A stretch of 64,000 nt of DNA from Frigidibacter sp. RF13 (GTDB taxonomy: Bacteria > Pseudomonadota > Alphaproteobacteria > Rhodobacterales > Rhodobacteraceae), in NCBI RefSeq assembly GCF_026626305.1, contig NZ_JAPNUE010000006.1, positions 1 to 64,000 of the forward strand. Reading direction: 5' to 3'. Both the position numbers and the translations under genes were made by a program. The stretch's first letter is position 1, and every line of letters starts with the position of its first letter. Below the pieces are notes generated by a model. The model searched no databases and was not told where the DNA came from. It saw nothing but the letters and a program-made list of their open reading frames with translations. Below are positions 26,236 to 35,761 of this stretch, piece by piece.

Positions 26236-27165
26236 ATGACGATCTTCCTGACCCACGAGGCGGGCCTCGCCCACGAAACTCCGTCCGGCCATCCAGAACA
26301 GGTGGCACGACTCAACGCGATCTATGGCGCGCTGCGGACCAACGAATTTGCCGGTCTCGACCGCCGTGCGGCGCCCCTGGCCGATGAGACCGAAGTGCTG
26401 CGCTGTCACGACAGGGCACATCTCGACCGGGTGCGCGCGGCGCGGCCCGCACAGGGCTGGGCGGCGCTCGATGGCGATACGTTCATGGCGCCCGGTTCCT
26501 TTGAGGCTGCGCTGCGCGCCATCGGCGGGACCGAGGCCGCCATCGACGCGATTCTTGCGGGCGAGGCGCCGAACGCCTTCCTTGCCATGCGCCCGCCGGG
26601 CCATCATGCCGAACGCGACCGGGCGATGGGCTTTTGCCTCTTCTCGACCGTCGCCATCGGGGCGAAATATGCGCTCGACGCGAAAGGCCTTTCCCGGGTC
26701 GCGGTTCTGGATTTCGATGTCCATCACGGCAATGGCACGCAGGATTGCCTGTGGGACGAGGGGCGCGCGATGTTTGTCTCCTCCCAGCAGATGCCGCTTT
26801 ATCCCGGCACGGGTTACGCGAACGAAAGGGGCGCGCACGGCCAGATCGTCAATCTTCCGCTTGTCCCGGGTTCCGGCGGGCGCGAGATGCGCGCCGCCTG
26901 GGAGGGCGCGCTGCAAAAAGTCGCCCTGTTCAAACCCGAACTGATCCTAGTCAGCGCCGGTTTCGATGCCCATCGTGACGACCCGCTCGCGAGCCTGAAC
27001 TGGACCGAGGCGGACTTCGCCTGGCTCACGCACGCGATCTGCGATCTGGCCGACGATTGCTGCGGCGGGCGGGTGGTATCATCGCTGGAGGGCGGCTATG
27101 ATCTGGCGGCACTCGCGGCATCAGTCGCGAGCCATGTCCGGGTACTGATGGAGCGGGGCCGATGA
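26236..27165 (+). CDS. Histone deacetylase-family amidohydrolase
   Basis: A 309-residue arginase/deacetylase-fold zinc enzyme. Signatures are RPPGHHAERDRAMGFCLFST with the paired catalytic histidines, the metal ligands in DFDVHHGNGTQD, and SAGFDAHRDDPLASLNWTEA. Bacterial members are acetylpolyamine or acetoin-type amidohydrolases rather than histone enzymes. It overlaps xseB by ATGA, so it is translationally coupled to the xseB-ispA set, although no functional link is obvious. Confidence 0.9.
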   Translation: MTIFLTHEAGLAHETPSGHPEQVARLNAIYGALRTNEFAGLDRRAAPLADETEVLRCHDRAHLDRVRAARPAQGWAALDGDTFMAPGSFEAALRAIGGTEAAIDAILAGEAPNAFLAMRPPGHHAERDRAMGFCLFSTVAIGAKYALDAKGLSRVAVLDFDVHHGNGTQDCLWDEGRAMFVSSQQMPLYPGTGYANERGAHGQIVNLPLVPGSGGREMRAAWEGALQKVALFKPELILVSAGFDAHRDDPLASLNWTEADFAWLTHAICDLADDCCGGRVVSSLEGGYDLAALAASVASHVRVLMERGR

Positions 27166-27398
27166 GCGATATCGCAGCGATGACATTCGAAGCGGCGATG
27201 GCAGAGCTGGAACGCGTGGTCCGCGACCTCGAATCCGGCAATGTCGAACTGGAAAAGTCGATCGCACTTTACGAACGCGGCGCGGCGCTGAAGGCCCATT
27301 GCGAGGCCAAACTGAAGGCAGCCGAGGAACGGGTCGAGAAGATCACGCTGAATGCTGACGGCATACCGACAGGAACCGTTCCCGCAGAAGGGCTCTGA
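27162..27398 (+). CDS. xseB: Exodeoxyribonuclease VII small subunit
   Basis: A 78-residue helical subunit that joins XseA to form exonuclease VII. The family motif is FEAAMAELERVVRDLESGNV, then LEKSIALYERGAALKAHCEA. It overlaps the preceding amidohydrolase gene by ATGA, and the next gene, ispA, begins immediately after its stop. xseB-ispA-dxs is a common alphaproteobacterial order. Confidence 0.93.
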   Translation: MSDIAAMTFEAAMAELERVVRDLESGNVELEKSIALYERGAALKAHCEAKLKAAEERVEKITLNADGIPTGTVPAEGL

Positions 27399-28259
27399 GT
27401 GTTTCCCGAACGGCTGGCACAGGTACAAAGGCTGACCCAGACCGCGCTTGACGATGCGCTGGCCTTTCATGCCGACGTGCCCGTCGTTCAAGCGATGCGC
27501 TACGCGCTGCAGGGCGGCAAGAGGTTGCGCGCCTTTCTGGTTCTGGAAAGCGCGCGCCTGCACGGCATCTACGATCCCGATGCTTTGCCCGCTGCGGCGG
27601 CGGTCGAGGCGCTGCATGCCTATTCGCTGGTTCATGACGATCTTCCCAGCATGGATGATGACGATCTCAGGCGCGGGCAGCCGACCGTCCATGTGAAATG
27701 GAATGAGGCAACGGCGGTCCTTGCGGGTGATGCCCTGCAGACGCTGGCGTTCGAGCTTTGCTGCGACCCGATTCTCGGGGCGCGGCGCATCGAACTCGTC
27801 ACGGCGCTAGCAAAGGCGGCGGGGGCAGAAGGGATGGTGCTCGGCCAGGCGCTCGACATCGCGGCCGAAACCGCGGGCGCGCCCTTGACGCTTGACGAAA
27901 TCACGCGGCTTCAGGCCGGCAAGACCGGGGCGCTCATTACCTTCGCGGCGACGGCGGGCGCCATCCTTGCGGGTGCCGACACCGCGCCTCTGGAAAGATA
28001 CGCCCGCGCTCTGGGCCTCGCCTTTCAGATCGCCGATGACATCCTCGATGTGGTGGGTGACCCAAAAAAGGCCGGAAAAAAGCTGAGGAAGGATGCTGGC
28101 GCGGGCAAAGCGACCTTCGTGTCGCTTCTTGGGGTGGACGGGGCTCGAGCCAAAGCCGCCGAGTTGATCGGTCAAGCGGAAGCTGCACTCACACCGTACG
28201 GCGCCCGGGCGGAAGCGCTACGCCAGGCCGCCCGTTTTGTCGTGGAGCGGCAAGCCTAG
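27399..28259 (+). CDS. ispA: Farnesyl diphosphate synthase (polyprenyl synthetase)
   Basis: A 286-residue all-helical prenyltransferase. It condenses DMAPP/GPP with IPP to make FPP, feeding quinones, carotenoids and undecaprenyl lipids. The first Asp-rich motif is DDLPSMDDDDLRRG and the second is ADDILD; GGKRLRAFLV binds diphosphate. The start is GTG directly abutting the xseB stop. Its last bases overlap the stop of the convergent hypothetical gene. Confidence 0.93.
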   Translation: MFPERLAQVQRLTQTALDDALAFHADVPVVQAMRYALQGGKRLRAFLVLESARLHGIYDPDALPAAAAVEALHAYSLVHDDLPSMDDDDLRRGQPTVHVKWNEATAVLAGDALQTLAFELCCDPILGARRIELVTALAKAAGAEGMVLGQALDIAAETAGAPLTLDEITRLQAGKTGALITFAATAGAILAGADTAPLERYARALGLAFQIADDILDVVGDPKKAGKKLRKDAGAGKATFVSLLGVDGARAKAAELIGQAEAALTPYGARAEALRQAARFVVERQA

Positions 28260-29038
28260 TTCATCGCGCTTTCGTTCTTGAGCGTATCGATCAGCGCCAG
28301 TACCGTCGTCGGTTCGATCTCGACGGCCGCGCCTGCGCCCGGGTCCGGCAAATCCAGCACGACTTCATCAAAGGCAAGCGCCATCTTTTCTGCCGACTTC
28401 TTCGTCAACGGATCGGAACTGCGCATGAGTGTATCGAGCTGCCCGCGTGCGACCATCAGAAGTCCCCAGCATTCCTGATAGGCGACGAGATCCGTCGTGC
28501 CGGACGGGTCGAGCATGGTCGCGGCATCTTCAGCGGTTCTGACGACCGCCGACAAAACGTCTTCATCCGATGGTTTCAGGGTCTGCTTTGCCTTCTGGAC
28601 GGCGCCGAGCACGCCAAGATAGGCGGCGTTTACCTCTTCCTGTGTGCCTGCAGCTTCGAGTGCGATAAGCAGCGGCTCCAGATCGGGGACACCCGCTTCT
28701 TCGAGGCCGTCCTTTATCGAGGGAAAATTATCCCGACGCGGGTGAGTGAAATGGGAACCCTCTGCGCTGATCATTCCCCCCTGAAGGAAAAGCTGCCCAA
28801 GAAGAAGGTCCCGCTCGATCCCGAGCAGGCCCGTAATGAGTGCGACTGTACTGTCGTCGGCGGCGGCACGCTGAATCAGCGCGACCGAATCGTAGCTCGG
28901 ATGATGCGGCGCAGACCCGCCGGAAGCAGTTCCCGCCATACCAAGTATCACGCTGACAACTGTGCAGCATGCCCTTAGCGTGGAAGTACGGGCAGCAAAG
29001 AATGAATTCTGGGTGTAGTCCTCATCGCGATCAAACAT
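28256..29038 (-). CDS. Hypothetical secreted protein
   Basis: A 260-residue protein with a polar N-terminal stretch, then a hydrophobic segment TVVSVILGMAGTASGG consistent with a signal peptide cleaved near residue 41. The mature part is acidic and helical-looking, with no motif I recognise. The gene runs opposite to its neighbours and separates ispA from dxs, a pair often adjacent in related bacteria, so it may be an insertion. Codon use looks ordinary by eye. Confidence 0.55.
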   Translation of the reverse strand: MFDRDEDYTQNSFFAARTSTLRACCTVVSVILGMAGTASGGSAPHHPSYDSVALIQRAAADDSTVALITGLLGIERDLLLGQLFLQGGMISAEGSHFTHPRRDNFPSIKDGLEEAGVPDLEPLLIALEAAGTQEEVNAAYLGVLGAVQKAKQTLKPSDEDVLSAVVRTAEDAATMLDPSGTTDLVAYQECWGLLMVARGQLDTLMRSSDPLTKKSAEKMALAFDEVVLDLPDPGAGAAVEIEPTTVLALIDTLKNESAMN

Positions 29039-29317
29039 AGAGACCTCGTCCGAATGATATGGGCTCGAAGATTCAGGCGCGTCGCCTTCTGCTTACCGCT
29101 TCCACCATCCAATCAGACCAAGCAAGGCGCCCGACCCCGCTATGGATGCACTTGATTAAGTCAACAATTGGTTGCCCATATGGCGTTAATTCGGACGACC
29201 GTACCGCCGCAAACGCGAACCAGGCAGCCTGAACCGGGATTTTCCGCCCCAGACCAAGAGATTGTTCCTTTGCCTCTTTTCGTCTAGATCGGCCAGGGTC
29301 GAACCAGAGGTCCTCAG

Positions 29318-31243
29318 ATGTCCGTAGTGCACGATAAGCTTCTTACGCCGACTCTCGATCGTGTGCATACGCCTGCCGATCTGAAGGGTCTTAGCGACCG
29401 CGAACTGGCGACTCTGGCAGACGAACTACGTGCCGAGACCATCAGCGCGGTGTCGGTCACCGGCGGCCATCTGGGCGCGGGACTGGGCGTTGTCGAGCTG
29501 ACGGTCGCGATCCATGCGGTCTTCGACACGCCGCGCGACAAGCTCATCTGGGACGTAGGCCACCAGTGCTATCCGCACAAGATCCTCACCGGGCGGCGTG
29601 ACCGGATCCGCACGTTGCGCATGAAGGGCGGGCTGTCGGGTTTCACTAAGCGCTCTGAATCGCCCTATGACCCGTTCGGTGCGGCGCATAGCTCGACCTC
29701 GATCAGCGCCGCGCTGGGCTTTGCTGCCGCGCGCGACCTCGGCGGCGATCCGGGTGACGCGATCGCCGTGATTGGCGATGGCGCGATGAGCGCGGGCATG
29801 GCCTATGAGGCGATGAACAACGCTGGCCATCTGAAGAAGCGGCTTTTCGTCATCCTCAACGACAATGAAATGTCGATCGCGCCCCCGGTCGGCGCCATGT
29901 CGGCTTACCTTACCCGACTTTACACCGAAGGCCCGTTCCAGGAGCTGAAAGCCGCCGCCAAGGGCGCGGTCAGCCTGCTGCCTCCCCCCTTCCAGGAGGG
30001 CGCGCGACGCGCCAAGGAAATGCTGAAAGGCATGGCTATCGGCGGAACGCTTTTCGAGGAACTCGGGTTCTCCTATGTGGGGCCGCTCGATGGCCACGAC
30101 ATGGACCAGCTCCTCTCCGTCCTGCGCACGGTGAAGGCACGGGCGACCGGGCCGATGCTGATCCATGTGCTGACCAAGAAGGGCAAGGGTTACGCCCCAG
30201 CCGAACGGGCCGCCGACAAGGGTCATGCGACCGCGAAGTTCGACGTGGTGACGGGCGAGCAGAAGAAGGCGCCGTCGAACGCGCCTTCCTATACGAAGGT
30301 CTTCGCCCAGTCGCTGATCCGCGAGGCGGAACGCGACGACAAGATCGTGGCGATTACGGCGGCCATGCCGGACGGCACCGGCCTGAACCTCTTCGCTGAA
30401 CGGTTCCCCCGCCGTTGCTTTGATGTGGGCATCGCCGAACAGCATGCCGTGACCTTCGCGGCCGGTCTTGCCGCGGGCGGCATGAAACCCTTCTGTGCGC
30501 TCTATTCCACCTTCCTGCAGCGCGGCTATGACCAGGTCGTGCATGACGTGGCGATCCAGCGCCTGCCGGTCCGGTTCCCGATCGACCGGGCCGGCCTCGT
30601 TGGCGCCGACGGCGCTACCCATGCAGGCGCCTTCGATGTGGCCTTCCTCGCGAATCTGCCCGGTTTCGTCGTGATGGCGGCGGCCGACGAGGCCGAGCTG
30701 GTCCATATGGTGGCCACGGCGGCGGCCATCGACGACCGCCCTTCGGCCTTCCGCTTCCCGCGTGGCGACGGCACCGGCGTCGAGATGCCGGAACGCGGCG
30801 AGCCGCTTGAAATCGGCAAGGGCCGGATCGTCGCCGAAGGCGGGCGCGTCGCGATCCTGTCGTTCGGCACACGGCTCGCCGAAGTGCTGAAGGCCCGCGA
30901 GAACCTCAGCCAGCGGGGCCTTGCCCCCACCGTCGCCGACGCCCGCTTCGCCAAACCGCTCGACCGCGAGCTGATCCTTCAGCTCGCGCGCCACCACGAG
31001 GCGCTGATCACCGTCGAGGAAGGCGCCATCGGTGGCTTCGGCAGCCATGTCGCGCAGCTCTTGGCCGAGGAGGGCATCTTCGACCGGGGCCTCAAGTTCC
31101 GCTCGATGGTGCTGCCCGACATCTTCATAGACCAGATGAGCCCCGAAGACATGTACGCGGTCGCGGGCATGAATGCGCCGGAGATCGAGGCGAAGGTGCT
31201 GGAAGCGCTCGGCATAACCCAGATCGGCGAACGCCGCGCCTGA
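29318..31243 (+). CDS. dxs: 1-deoxy-D-xylulose-5-phosphate synthase
   Basis: A 641-residue thiamine-diphosphate enzyme that joins pyruvate and glyceraldehyde-3-phosphate, the first step of the MEP isoprenoid pathway. Landmarks are [36 protein letters not shown], the ThDP motif [18 protein letters not shown] with [12 protein letters not shown], and a transketolase-type second half with [20 protein letters not shown]. It works in the same pathway as ispA and ispE in this window. Confidence 0.96.
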   Translation: MSVVHDKLLTPTLDRVHTPADLKGLSDRELATLADELRAETISAVSVTGGHLGAGLGVVELTVAIHAVFDTPRDKLIWDVGHQCYPHKILTGRRDRIRTLRMKGGLSGFTKRSESPYDPFGAAHSSTSISAALGFAAARDLGGDPGDAIAVIGDGAMSAGMAYEAMNNAGHLKKRLFVILNDNEMSIAPPVGAMSAYLTRLYTEGPFQELKAAAKGAVSLLPPPFQEGARRAKEMLKGMAIGGTLFEELGFSYVGPLDGHDMDQLLSVLRTVKARATGPMLIHVLTKKGKGYAPAERAADKGHATAKFDVVTGEQKKAPSNAPSYTKVFAQSLIREAERDDKIVAITAAMPDGTGLNLFAERFPRRCFDVGIAEQHAVTFAAGLAAGGMKPFCALYSTFLQRGYDQVVHDVAIQRLPVRFPIDRAGLVGADGATHAGAFDVAFLANLPGFVVMAAADEAELVHMVATAAAIDDRPSAFRFPRGDGTGVEMPERGEPLEIGKGRIVAEGGRVAILSFGTRLAEVLKARENLSQRGLAPTVADARFAKPLDRELILQLARHHEALITVEEGAIGGFGSHVAQLLAEEGIFDRGLKFRSMVLPDIFIDQMSPEDMYAVAGMNAPEIEAKVLEALGITQIGERRA

Positions 31244-31309
31244 CGCGGCCGATGCAGCGCTGCAACAGTCGCGGCATCCTGGTCGCGACCGATTGAACCC
31301 GCGCCAAAT

Positions 31310-32731
31310 GTGCATAGGTCATCCCCGGGGGGCTTCAACCCAGGGGTGAAACAGAGGGCAAACCAATACGGCCCGGCGTTGATCGTGACCTTCTTCGGCC
31401 TTCTGGCCGTCGGTCTGATCCTCGCTATCCTCTTTCGCCGCGTCGTCAGCACGAACATGGTCCATATCGTGCAGCGCGGCCATGCGACGACGCCTTATGG
31501 CACCGGGCTGTCGGACGGTAACGTCTATTATGCCTGGCCCAGCTGGATCCCGCGTTTCGGCGTGACGGTCATCCAGCTGCCCGTCTCGAACTTCGACCTG
31601 TCGCTGCATGATTACGAGGCCTATGACACCGACCGCGTGCCCTTCGTCGTGCATGTCACCTCGTTCTTCCGCATCGCCGATACCGCCCTTGCGGCGCAGC
31701 GCGTGGCCAGCATCGACGAGCTGAAGGAACAGCTGATGCAGATCGTGCAGGGCGCGGTCCGCAAGGTGCTGGCCGGCGACAAGATCGACACGATCATGCT
31801 GGAACGGTCGAAGTTCGGCCTCGCCTTTACCAGCGAGGTGGTCGAGCAGCTCAAGCAATGGGGCGTCGAGCCGGTGAAGTCGATGGAATTGATGGATATC
31901 CGCGACGGCGAGGGCAGCAAGGTGATCTTCAACATCATGGCCAAGAAGACCTCGCATATCGAGATGGAGAGCCGCCGCGAGGTCGCCGAGAACAAGCGGG
32001 CCGCCGAAACCGCCGAGATCGAGGCGCAGCGCGAGATCGACATGCGCAAGCAGGAGGCAGAGCGGGCCGTGGGCGAAAAGACCGCCGAGAAGGACAAGGC
32101 GGTGGGCATCGCCAACGAGGTCGCGCGCCAGGAAGTGCTGACCCAGGAAAGGGAAACCCGCGAGCGTCACATGGCGGTCTCGCGCGTCGACGAGGTGCGC
32201 CGCGCCGAGATCGAGCGCGACAAGCAGCTCGTCGCCGCCGAGCAGGATCGCCAGACCACAGTCATTATCGCCGAAGGCCAGCTTGCCGCCCAGCAGCGCG
32301 AGGCCGAGGGGATCAAGGCAATCGGCGAGGCAAAGGCCGCCGCCGAGCGCGCGATGCAGCTGGCTCCCGTCGAGGCGCAGATCGTGCTCGCCAAGGAGAT
32401 CGGCGAGAACGCGGGCTATCAGCAATATCTGATGACCATCGAGGGCATCAAAGGGTATGTCGTGGTCGGCGGCGAGCAGGCCAAGGCGCTGCAGGCCGCG
32501 GAGGTGAAGGTGATTGCCAACACCGGTCGCGCGGGCGAGGGGATGGGAACGGTGATGGATCTCTTTTCCTCCAAGGGCGGCACCAATCTTGCGGCGGCGG
32601 TCGAGGCATTTTCGCAAAGCCCGCTTGGCGGCGCGGTGATGGAAAAGCTGCTTGCAGCCAAAGGTACCGCCGCACCGGAGGCGGCGACCGTCGCTGCCCC
32701 GGAACCGTCTGCGCAGCCCGCGGGCGCCTGA
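31310..32731 (+). CDS. SPFH-domain/flotillin-like membrane protein
   Basis: A 473-residue protein anchored by one N-terminal membrane segment (PALIVTFFGLLAVGLILAIL). An SPFH/band-7 domain (about residues 45-220) and a long Glu/Ala/Arg-rich coiled coil (about 225-370) follow, with a Pro/Ala tail. The start is unsure: GTG at 31310 or GTG at 31346, the latter preceded by GGGGGG. Flotillin-type proteins scaffold membrane microdomains. A strong terminator follows, so it is likely monocistronic. Confidence 0.83.
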   Translation: MHRSSPGGFNPGVKQRANQYGPALIVTFFGLLAVGLILAILFRRVVSTNMVHIVQRGHATTPYGTGLSDGNVYYAWPSWIPRFGVTVIQLPVSNFDLSLHDYEAYDTDRVPFVVHVTSFFRIADTALAAQRVASIDELKEQLMQIVQGAVRKVLAGDKIDTIMLERSKFGLAFTSEVVEQLKQWGVEPVKSMELMDIRDGEGSKVIFNIMAKKTSHIEMESRREVAENKRAAETAEIEAQREIDMRKQEAERAVGEKTAEKDKAVGIANEVARQEVLTQERETRERHMAVSRVDEVRRAEIERDKQLVAAEQDRQTTVIIAEGQLAAQQREAEGIKAIGEAKAAAERAMQLAPVEAQIVLAKEIGENAGYQQYLMTIEGIKGYVVVGGEQAKALQAAEVKVIANTGRAGEGMGTVMDLFSSKGGTNLAAAVEAFSQSPLGGAVMEKLLAAKGTAAPEAATVAAPEPSAQPAGA

Positions 32732-32744
32732 GGCACCACAAGCG

Positions 32745-32783
32745 GGGCCGGGTGGCATGTCGGTCACCCGGCCCTGAATTTTT
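32745..32783 (+). terminator. Rho-independent terminator after the flotillin-like gene
   Basis: GGGCCGGGTG and CACCCGGCCC form a 10-bp GC-rich stem with a 10-nt loop, followed by TGAATTTTT. It begins 14 nt after the stop codon. Confidence 0.85.
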
Positions 32784-32855
32784 CCAGACCCGCCCGACCC
32801 GCCCCTTGCGCAAGCCCCCGTCTTTTCAGATGTTTGTCGGCAAGGGAGAACCCAC

Positions 32856-33485
32856 ATGCCCGACCGCCGCACCCTGATCCTGTCCGGCGCCGCATTCGCG
32901 GCTGCCCATCTCGCCGCCCCGGCCCTTGGCCAGGCGCTGGCCGCGCCGAAACTGACGCCGCTCGATGCCGAACATCTGGGCAGTGCCGAGGCGCCTTTGC
33001 CGGGCGTAACGATCGCGCCCGACCTTTGGCCGGTGATGGTGCGGGTGAAGCCCGATTTCGCGCCGGGCTCGATCATCGTCCTGTCGTCGAAATACTTCCT
33101 CTACTACGTCACCAAGAAGGGCCATGCGATCCGCTACGGGGTCGCGGTCGGCAAGGCGGAGCTGCAGTTCCGGGGCGCGGCGGATGTTGGCGCCAAGACC
33201 GAATGGCCAAGCTGGAAGCCGACGCCCGAGATGGTCGAGCGCAATCCCAGGGCCTATGCCAAATATGCCGAGAAGGGCATGCCCGGCGGCCCTGGCAACC
33301 CGCTGGGTGCGCGGGCGATCTATCTTTACCAGAACGGCCATGACACCGCCGTGCGCATCCATGGCACGGTCGAGCCGAACTCGATCGGCAAGTCGGTCTC
33401 GAACGGCTGCATCCGCATGTTGAACGAACATGTGACCGACCTTTATGCCCGGGTAGAGCTTGGCGCGCCGGTGACGGTCTTCTGA
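32856..33485 (+). CDS. L,D-transpeptidase (YkuD domain)
   Basis: A 209-residue exported enzyme that makes 3-3 peptidoglycan cross-links or anchors proteins to peptidoglycan. An N-terminal signal (LILSGAAFAAAHLAAPALGQ) is followed by a YkuD catalytic domain ending in HGTVEPNSIGKSVSNGCIRM with the nucleophilic Cys. The WPSWKPTPEMVERNP stretch is a familiar alphaproteobacterial subgroup feature. Its stop overlaps the start of the nitrilase-fold gene. Confidence 0.9.
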   Translation: MPDRRTLILSGAAFAAAHLAAPALGQALAAPKLTPLDAEHLGSAEAPLPGVTIAPDLWPVMVRVKPDFAPGSIIVLSSKYFLYYVTKKGHAIRYGVAVGKAELQFRGAADVGAKTEWPSWKPTPEMVERNPRAYAKYAEKGMPGGPGNPLGARAIYLYQNGHDTAVRIHGTVEPNSIGKSVSNGCIRMLNEHVTDLYARVELGAPVTVF

Positions 33486-34252
33486 TGCAGGACCGCGCTC
33501 TCAGGCTGCTGATTTCCCAGCCTCTCTCGCCTGCGGGAGACGAGACTGCGGCCAGTGCCGAGATCGACCGGGCGCTCGCCGTGGGCCGCGCCACCGAGGC
33601 GGATATAGCGGTGCTGCCGGAGCTGATGCTGCCGGGCTATGGGGTCGAAGACATGGCGACCCATGCCCAGGCGCTGGACGGACCCTGGATCGCAGACCTG
33701 TGTCAGCGGGCGAAACAGGCGGGTTGCGGGCTGATCCTCGGCTATGCCGAACGCGAGGGTACTCAGCTCTTCAACAGCGCAGTGGCAATTTCTGCAGCAG
33801 GCAAGGTCATTGGCCATCACCGCAAGGTCCAGCTTTTCGGCGCGCGCGAGGCGCGGCTTTTCGACGAGGGCGACAGCCTGTCAAGCTTCGATCTGGGCGA
33901 TCTGCATGTCGGGCTTCTGATCTGCTATGACGTCGAATTTGCCCATCATGTCCGGGCGCTGGCGTTGCGCGGTGTTGATCTGGTGATCGCGCCGAGCGCG
34001 AATTACGATCCCCTTGTCACCGACCGGCTTTTGCCCGCTCAGGCGATCACCAACGGCGTGATGATCGCTTATGTGAATTTTGCGGGCACCGAGGGCACGC
34101 AGTTCTATTGCGGCGAAAGCGCCGTCGTCGATCAGCGCGGCGCCTTTCTGGCGCGGGCGGGCGCGGCGCCGGGGATGTTGATCGTCGATCTGCCGGTGCC
34201 GGAACTGCCGACCGCCATCGCCACCCATCTGACCGACCACCGCGACTTCTGA
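33485..34252 (+). CDS. Carbon-nitrogen hydrolase (nitrilase superfamily)
   Basis: A 255-residue amidohydrolase with the Glu-Lys-Cys triad: Glu in VLPELMLPGYG, Lys in HHRKVQLFGARE and Cys in LLICYDVEFAHHVRALA. Such enzymes cleave non-peptide amides or nitriles. The start shares one base with the preceding stop (TGATG), so it is coupled to the L,D-transpeptidase gene. mnmH follows after 3 nt. The exact substrate is unknown. Confidence 0.9.
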   Translation: MQDRALRLLISQPLSPAGDETAASAEIDRALAVGRATEADIAVLPELMLPGYGVEDMATHAQALDGPWIADLCQRAKQAGCGLILGYAEREGTQLFNSAVAISAAGKVIGHHRKVQLFGAREARLFDEGDSLSSFDLGDLHVGLLICYDVEFAHHVRALALRGVDLVIAPSANYDPLVTDRLLPAQAITNGVMIAYVNFAGTEGTQFYCGESAVVDQRGAFLARAGAAPGMLIVDLPVPELPTAIATHLTDHRDF

Positions 34253-34255
34253 TCC

Positions 34256-35326
34256 ATGGCGCTTAGCCTCACCTCGCTGACCCAACTTGAGACGGAAGGG
34301 TTCGACACGGTGATCGACGTGCGCGCGACAGCCGAATATGCCGAGGATCACCTGCCCGGCGCGATCAGCCTGCCTGTCCTTGATGATGAGGAACGCGCCC
34401 GCGTCGGTACGATCTACAAGCAGGAAAGCCCCTTCCGCGCCCGCAAGGTCGGCGCGGCGCTGGTGGCGCGCAATGCCGCCAGCCATATCGAGGGGCCTTT
34501 GGCGGAGAAGCCAGGCGGATGGCGGCCGCTCGTCTATTGCTGGAGGGGCGGGCAGAGGTCCAATTCCTTCGCCTCGATCCTTGCCCAGATCGGCTGGCGG
34601 GTCGAGGTGCTGGAGGGCGGCTACAAGGCCTGGCGGGCGCTGGTCCTGTCTGAACTGAATGACCGGCCCTTCGCGGCGCCTTTGTGGGTGCTTGACGGCA
34701 ATACCGGCACGGCCAAGACCGAGGTGCTGGCCCGGCTGGCGACGCTCGGGGTCCAGACCATCGACATCGAAGCGCTGGCCAACCATCGCGGCTCGCTCTT
34801 CGGTCATCGCGAAGGCGGCCAGCCGGGTCAGAAGGCCTTCGACAGCCATCTGGCCATGGCGATTGCCCGGATCGACACGGCAAGGCCTGTGGTGGTCGAG
34901 GCGGAAAGTTCCCGGATCGGCGATCTGAACCTGCCGAAGCAACTCTGGAAAGCCATGTGCGCCGCCCCCCGCATCCGCATCGCCGCCCCGCTTGAGGCGC
35001 GCGCCGCCTACCTGACCCGCGCCTATGCCGACCTGACGGCGGACCCCGAAAGGCTCGCCCGCGTGGTCGAAAGTCTGCGCCCCGTCCAGCCTGCCGAGCG
35101 GATCGCGGACTGGCTGACACTGGCCCGGGCAGGGGATTTTCAGGCCCTCGCGGCGGGCCTGATGCGCGACCATTACGACCGACGGTATGAGAAACACCGC
35201 GCGCGGTTCGGCCGCGAAGAGGAACGCGAGATAGCAACCGACCGGCTGGATCCGGACGCCATCGATACGCTAGCGCAGCAGATCGCTGACACCCTTTTGA
35301 CTGTAGCACGTCCGAACGACATGTGA
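34256..35326 (+). CDS. mnmH: tRNA 2-selenouridine synthase
   Basis: A 356-residue enzyme that replaces sulfur by selenium at the wobble 2-thiouridine of certain tRNAs, using selenophosphate. The N-terminal rhodanese domain has the active Cys in YCWRGGQRSNSFA, and the C-terminal part has a P-loop GNTGTAKTE. The EAESSRIGDLNLP and FDSHLAMAIARID stretches are typical of MnmH. Its presence predicts selD elsewhere in the genome. It lies 3 nt after the nitrilase-fold gene. Confidence 0.93.
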   Translation: MALSLTSLTQLETEGFDTVIDVRATAEYAEDHLPGAISLPVLDDEERARVGTIYKQESPFRARKVGAALVARNAASHIEGPLAEKPGGWRPLVYCWRGGQRSNSFASILAQIGWRVEVLEGGYKAWRALVLSELNDRPFAAPLWVLDGNTGTAKTEVLARLATLGVQTIDIEALANHRGSLFGHREGGQPGQKAFDSHLAMAIARIDTARPVVVEAESSRIGDLNLPKQLWKAMCAAPRIRIAAPLEARAAYLTRAYADLTADPERLARVVESLRPVQPAERIADWLTLARAGDFQALAAGLMRDHYDRRYEKHRARFGREEEREIATDRLDPDAIDTLAQQIADTLLTVARPNDM

Positions 35327-35392
35327 ATTGACGAACAAGCTGCCAGCCCCCAATTCAGGTTGCATTGACCCTGAGGAAGGCGCGAGGCGGCA

Positions 35393-35761
35393 ATGCTCAA
35401 CCCCCTTTCTCTAGCAATCGTTGCCGGCATCGTGGTCGCGTCACCGGTTGCGGCCTGCGTCGCACGGCGGTTCGTGGGCGAGGCGCAGCCCGAGGGTCAG
35501 CCCGCCTTTCCGGTCGTCGTGACGGTCAATTGCAAGGAGGGTGCTGTCAGCGGCCAGGTCGAATCGCAGTTCGGCACCAACCCGATCATCGGCGGGCAGT
35601 CGGAAGAGGCGCGCCTCGCGATCGAGATCGATCAGGACGGGTTCAAGATTTCCTTGTCCGCCGAACGCTCGGGCTCGGCTTGGCGCGGCAGATTCGCTGC
35701 CGGGCCGCGCAATGGCACGCTCGAACTGTTTCCGATCAGACCACCAGTTACGCAGACCTGA
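35393..35761 (+). CDS. Hypothetical exported protein, possibly the N-terminal part of the broken S41 gene
   Basis: A 122-residue frame with a signal peptide (MLNPLSLAIVAGIVVASPVA) and a beta-rich remainder ending RNGTLELFPIRPPVTQT. The S41-protease frame that follows has no start codon of its own and picks up as this frame ends. The simplest reading is that the two were one gene, joined before a frameshift near 35,720-35,760. It may also be a small free-standing protein. Confidence 0.45.
   Translation: MLNPLSLAIVAGIVVASPVAACVARRFVGEAQPEGQPAFPVVVTVNCKEGAVSGQVESQFGTNPIIGGQSEEARLAIEIDQDGFKISLSAERSGSAWRGRFAAGPRNGTLELFPIRPPVTQT

Noticed and set aside
29426..31315. Antisense frame of over 600 codons across dxs
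   Set aside because: It mirrors a certain dxs gene and has biased His/Arg/Gly composition with no domain.
31319..33076. Antisense frame of nearly 600 codons across the flotillin-like and L,D-transpeptidase genes
   Set aside because: It crosses a strong terminator and two real genes; shadow frame.
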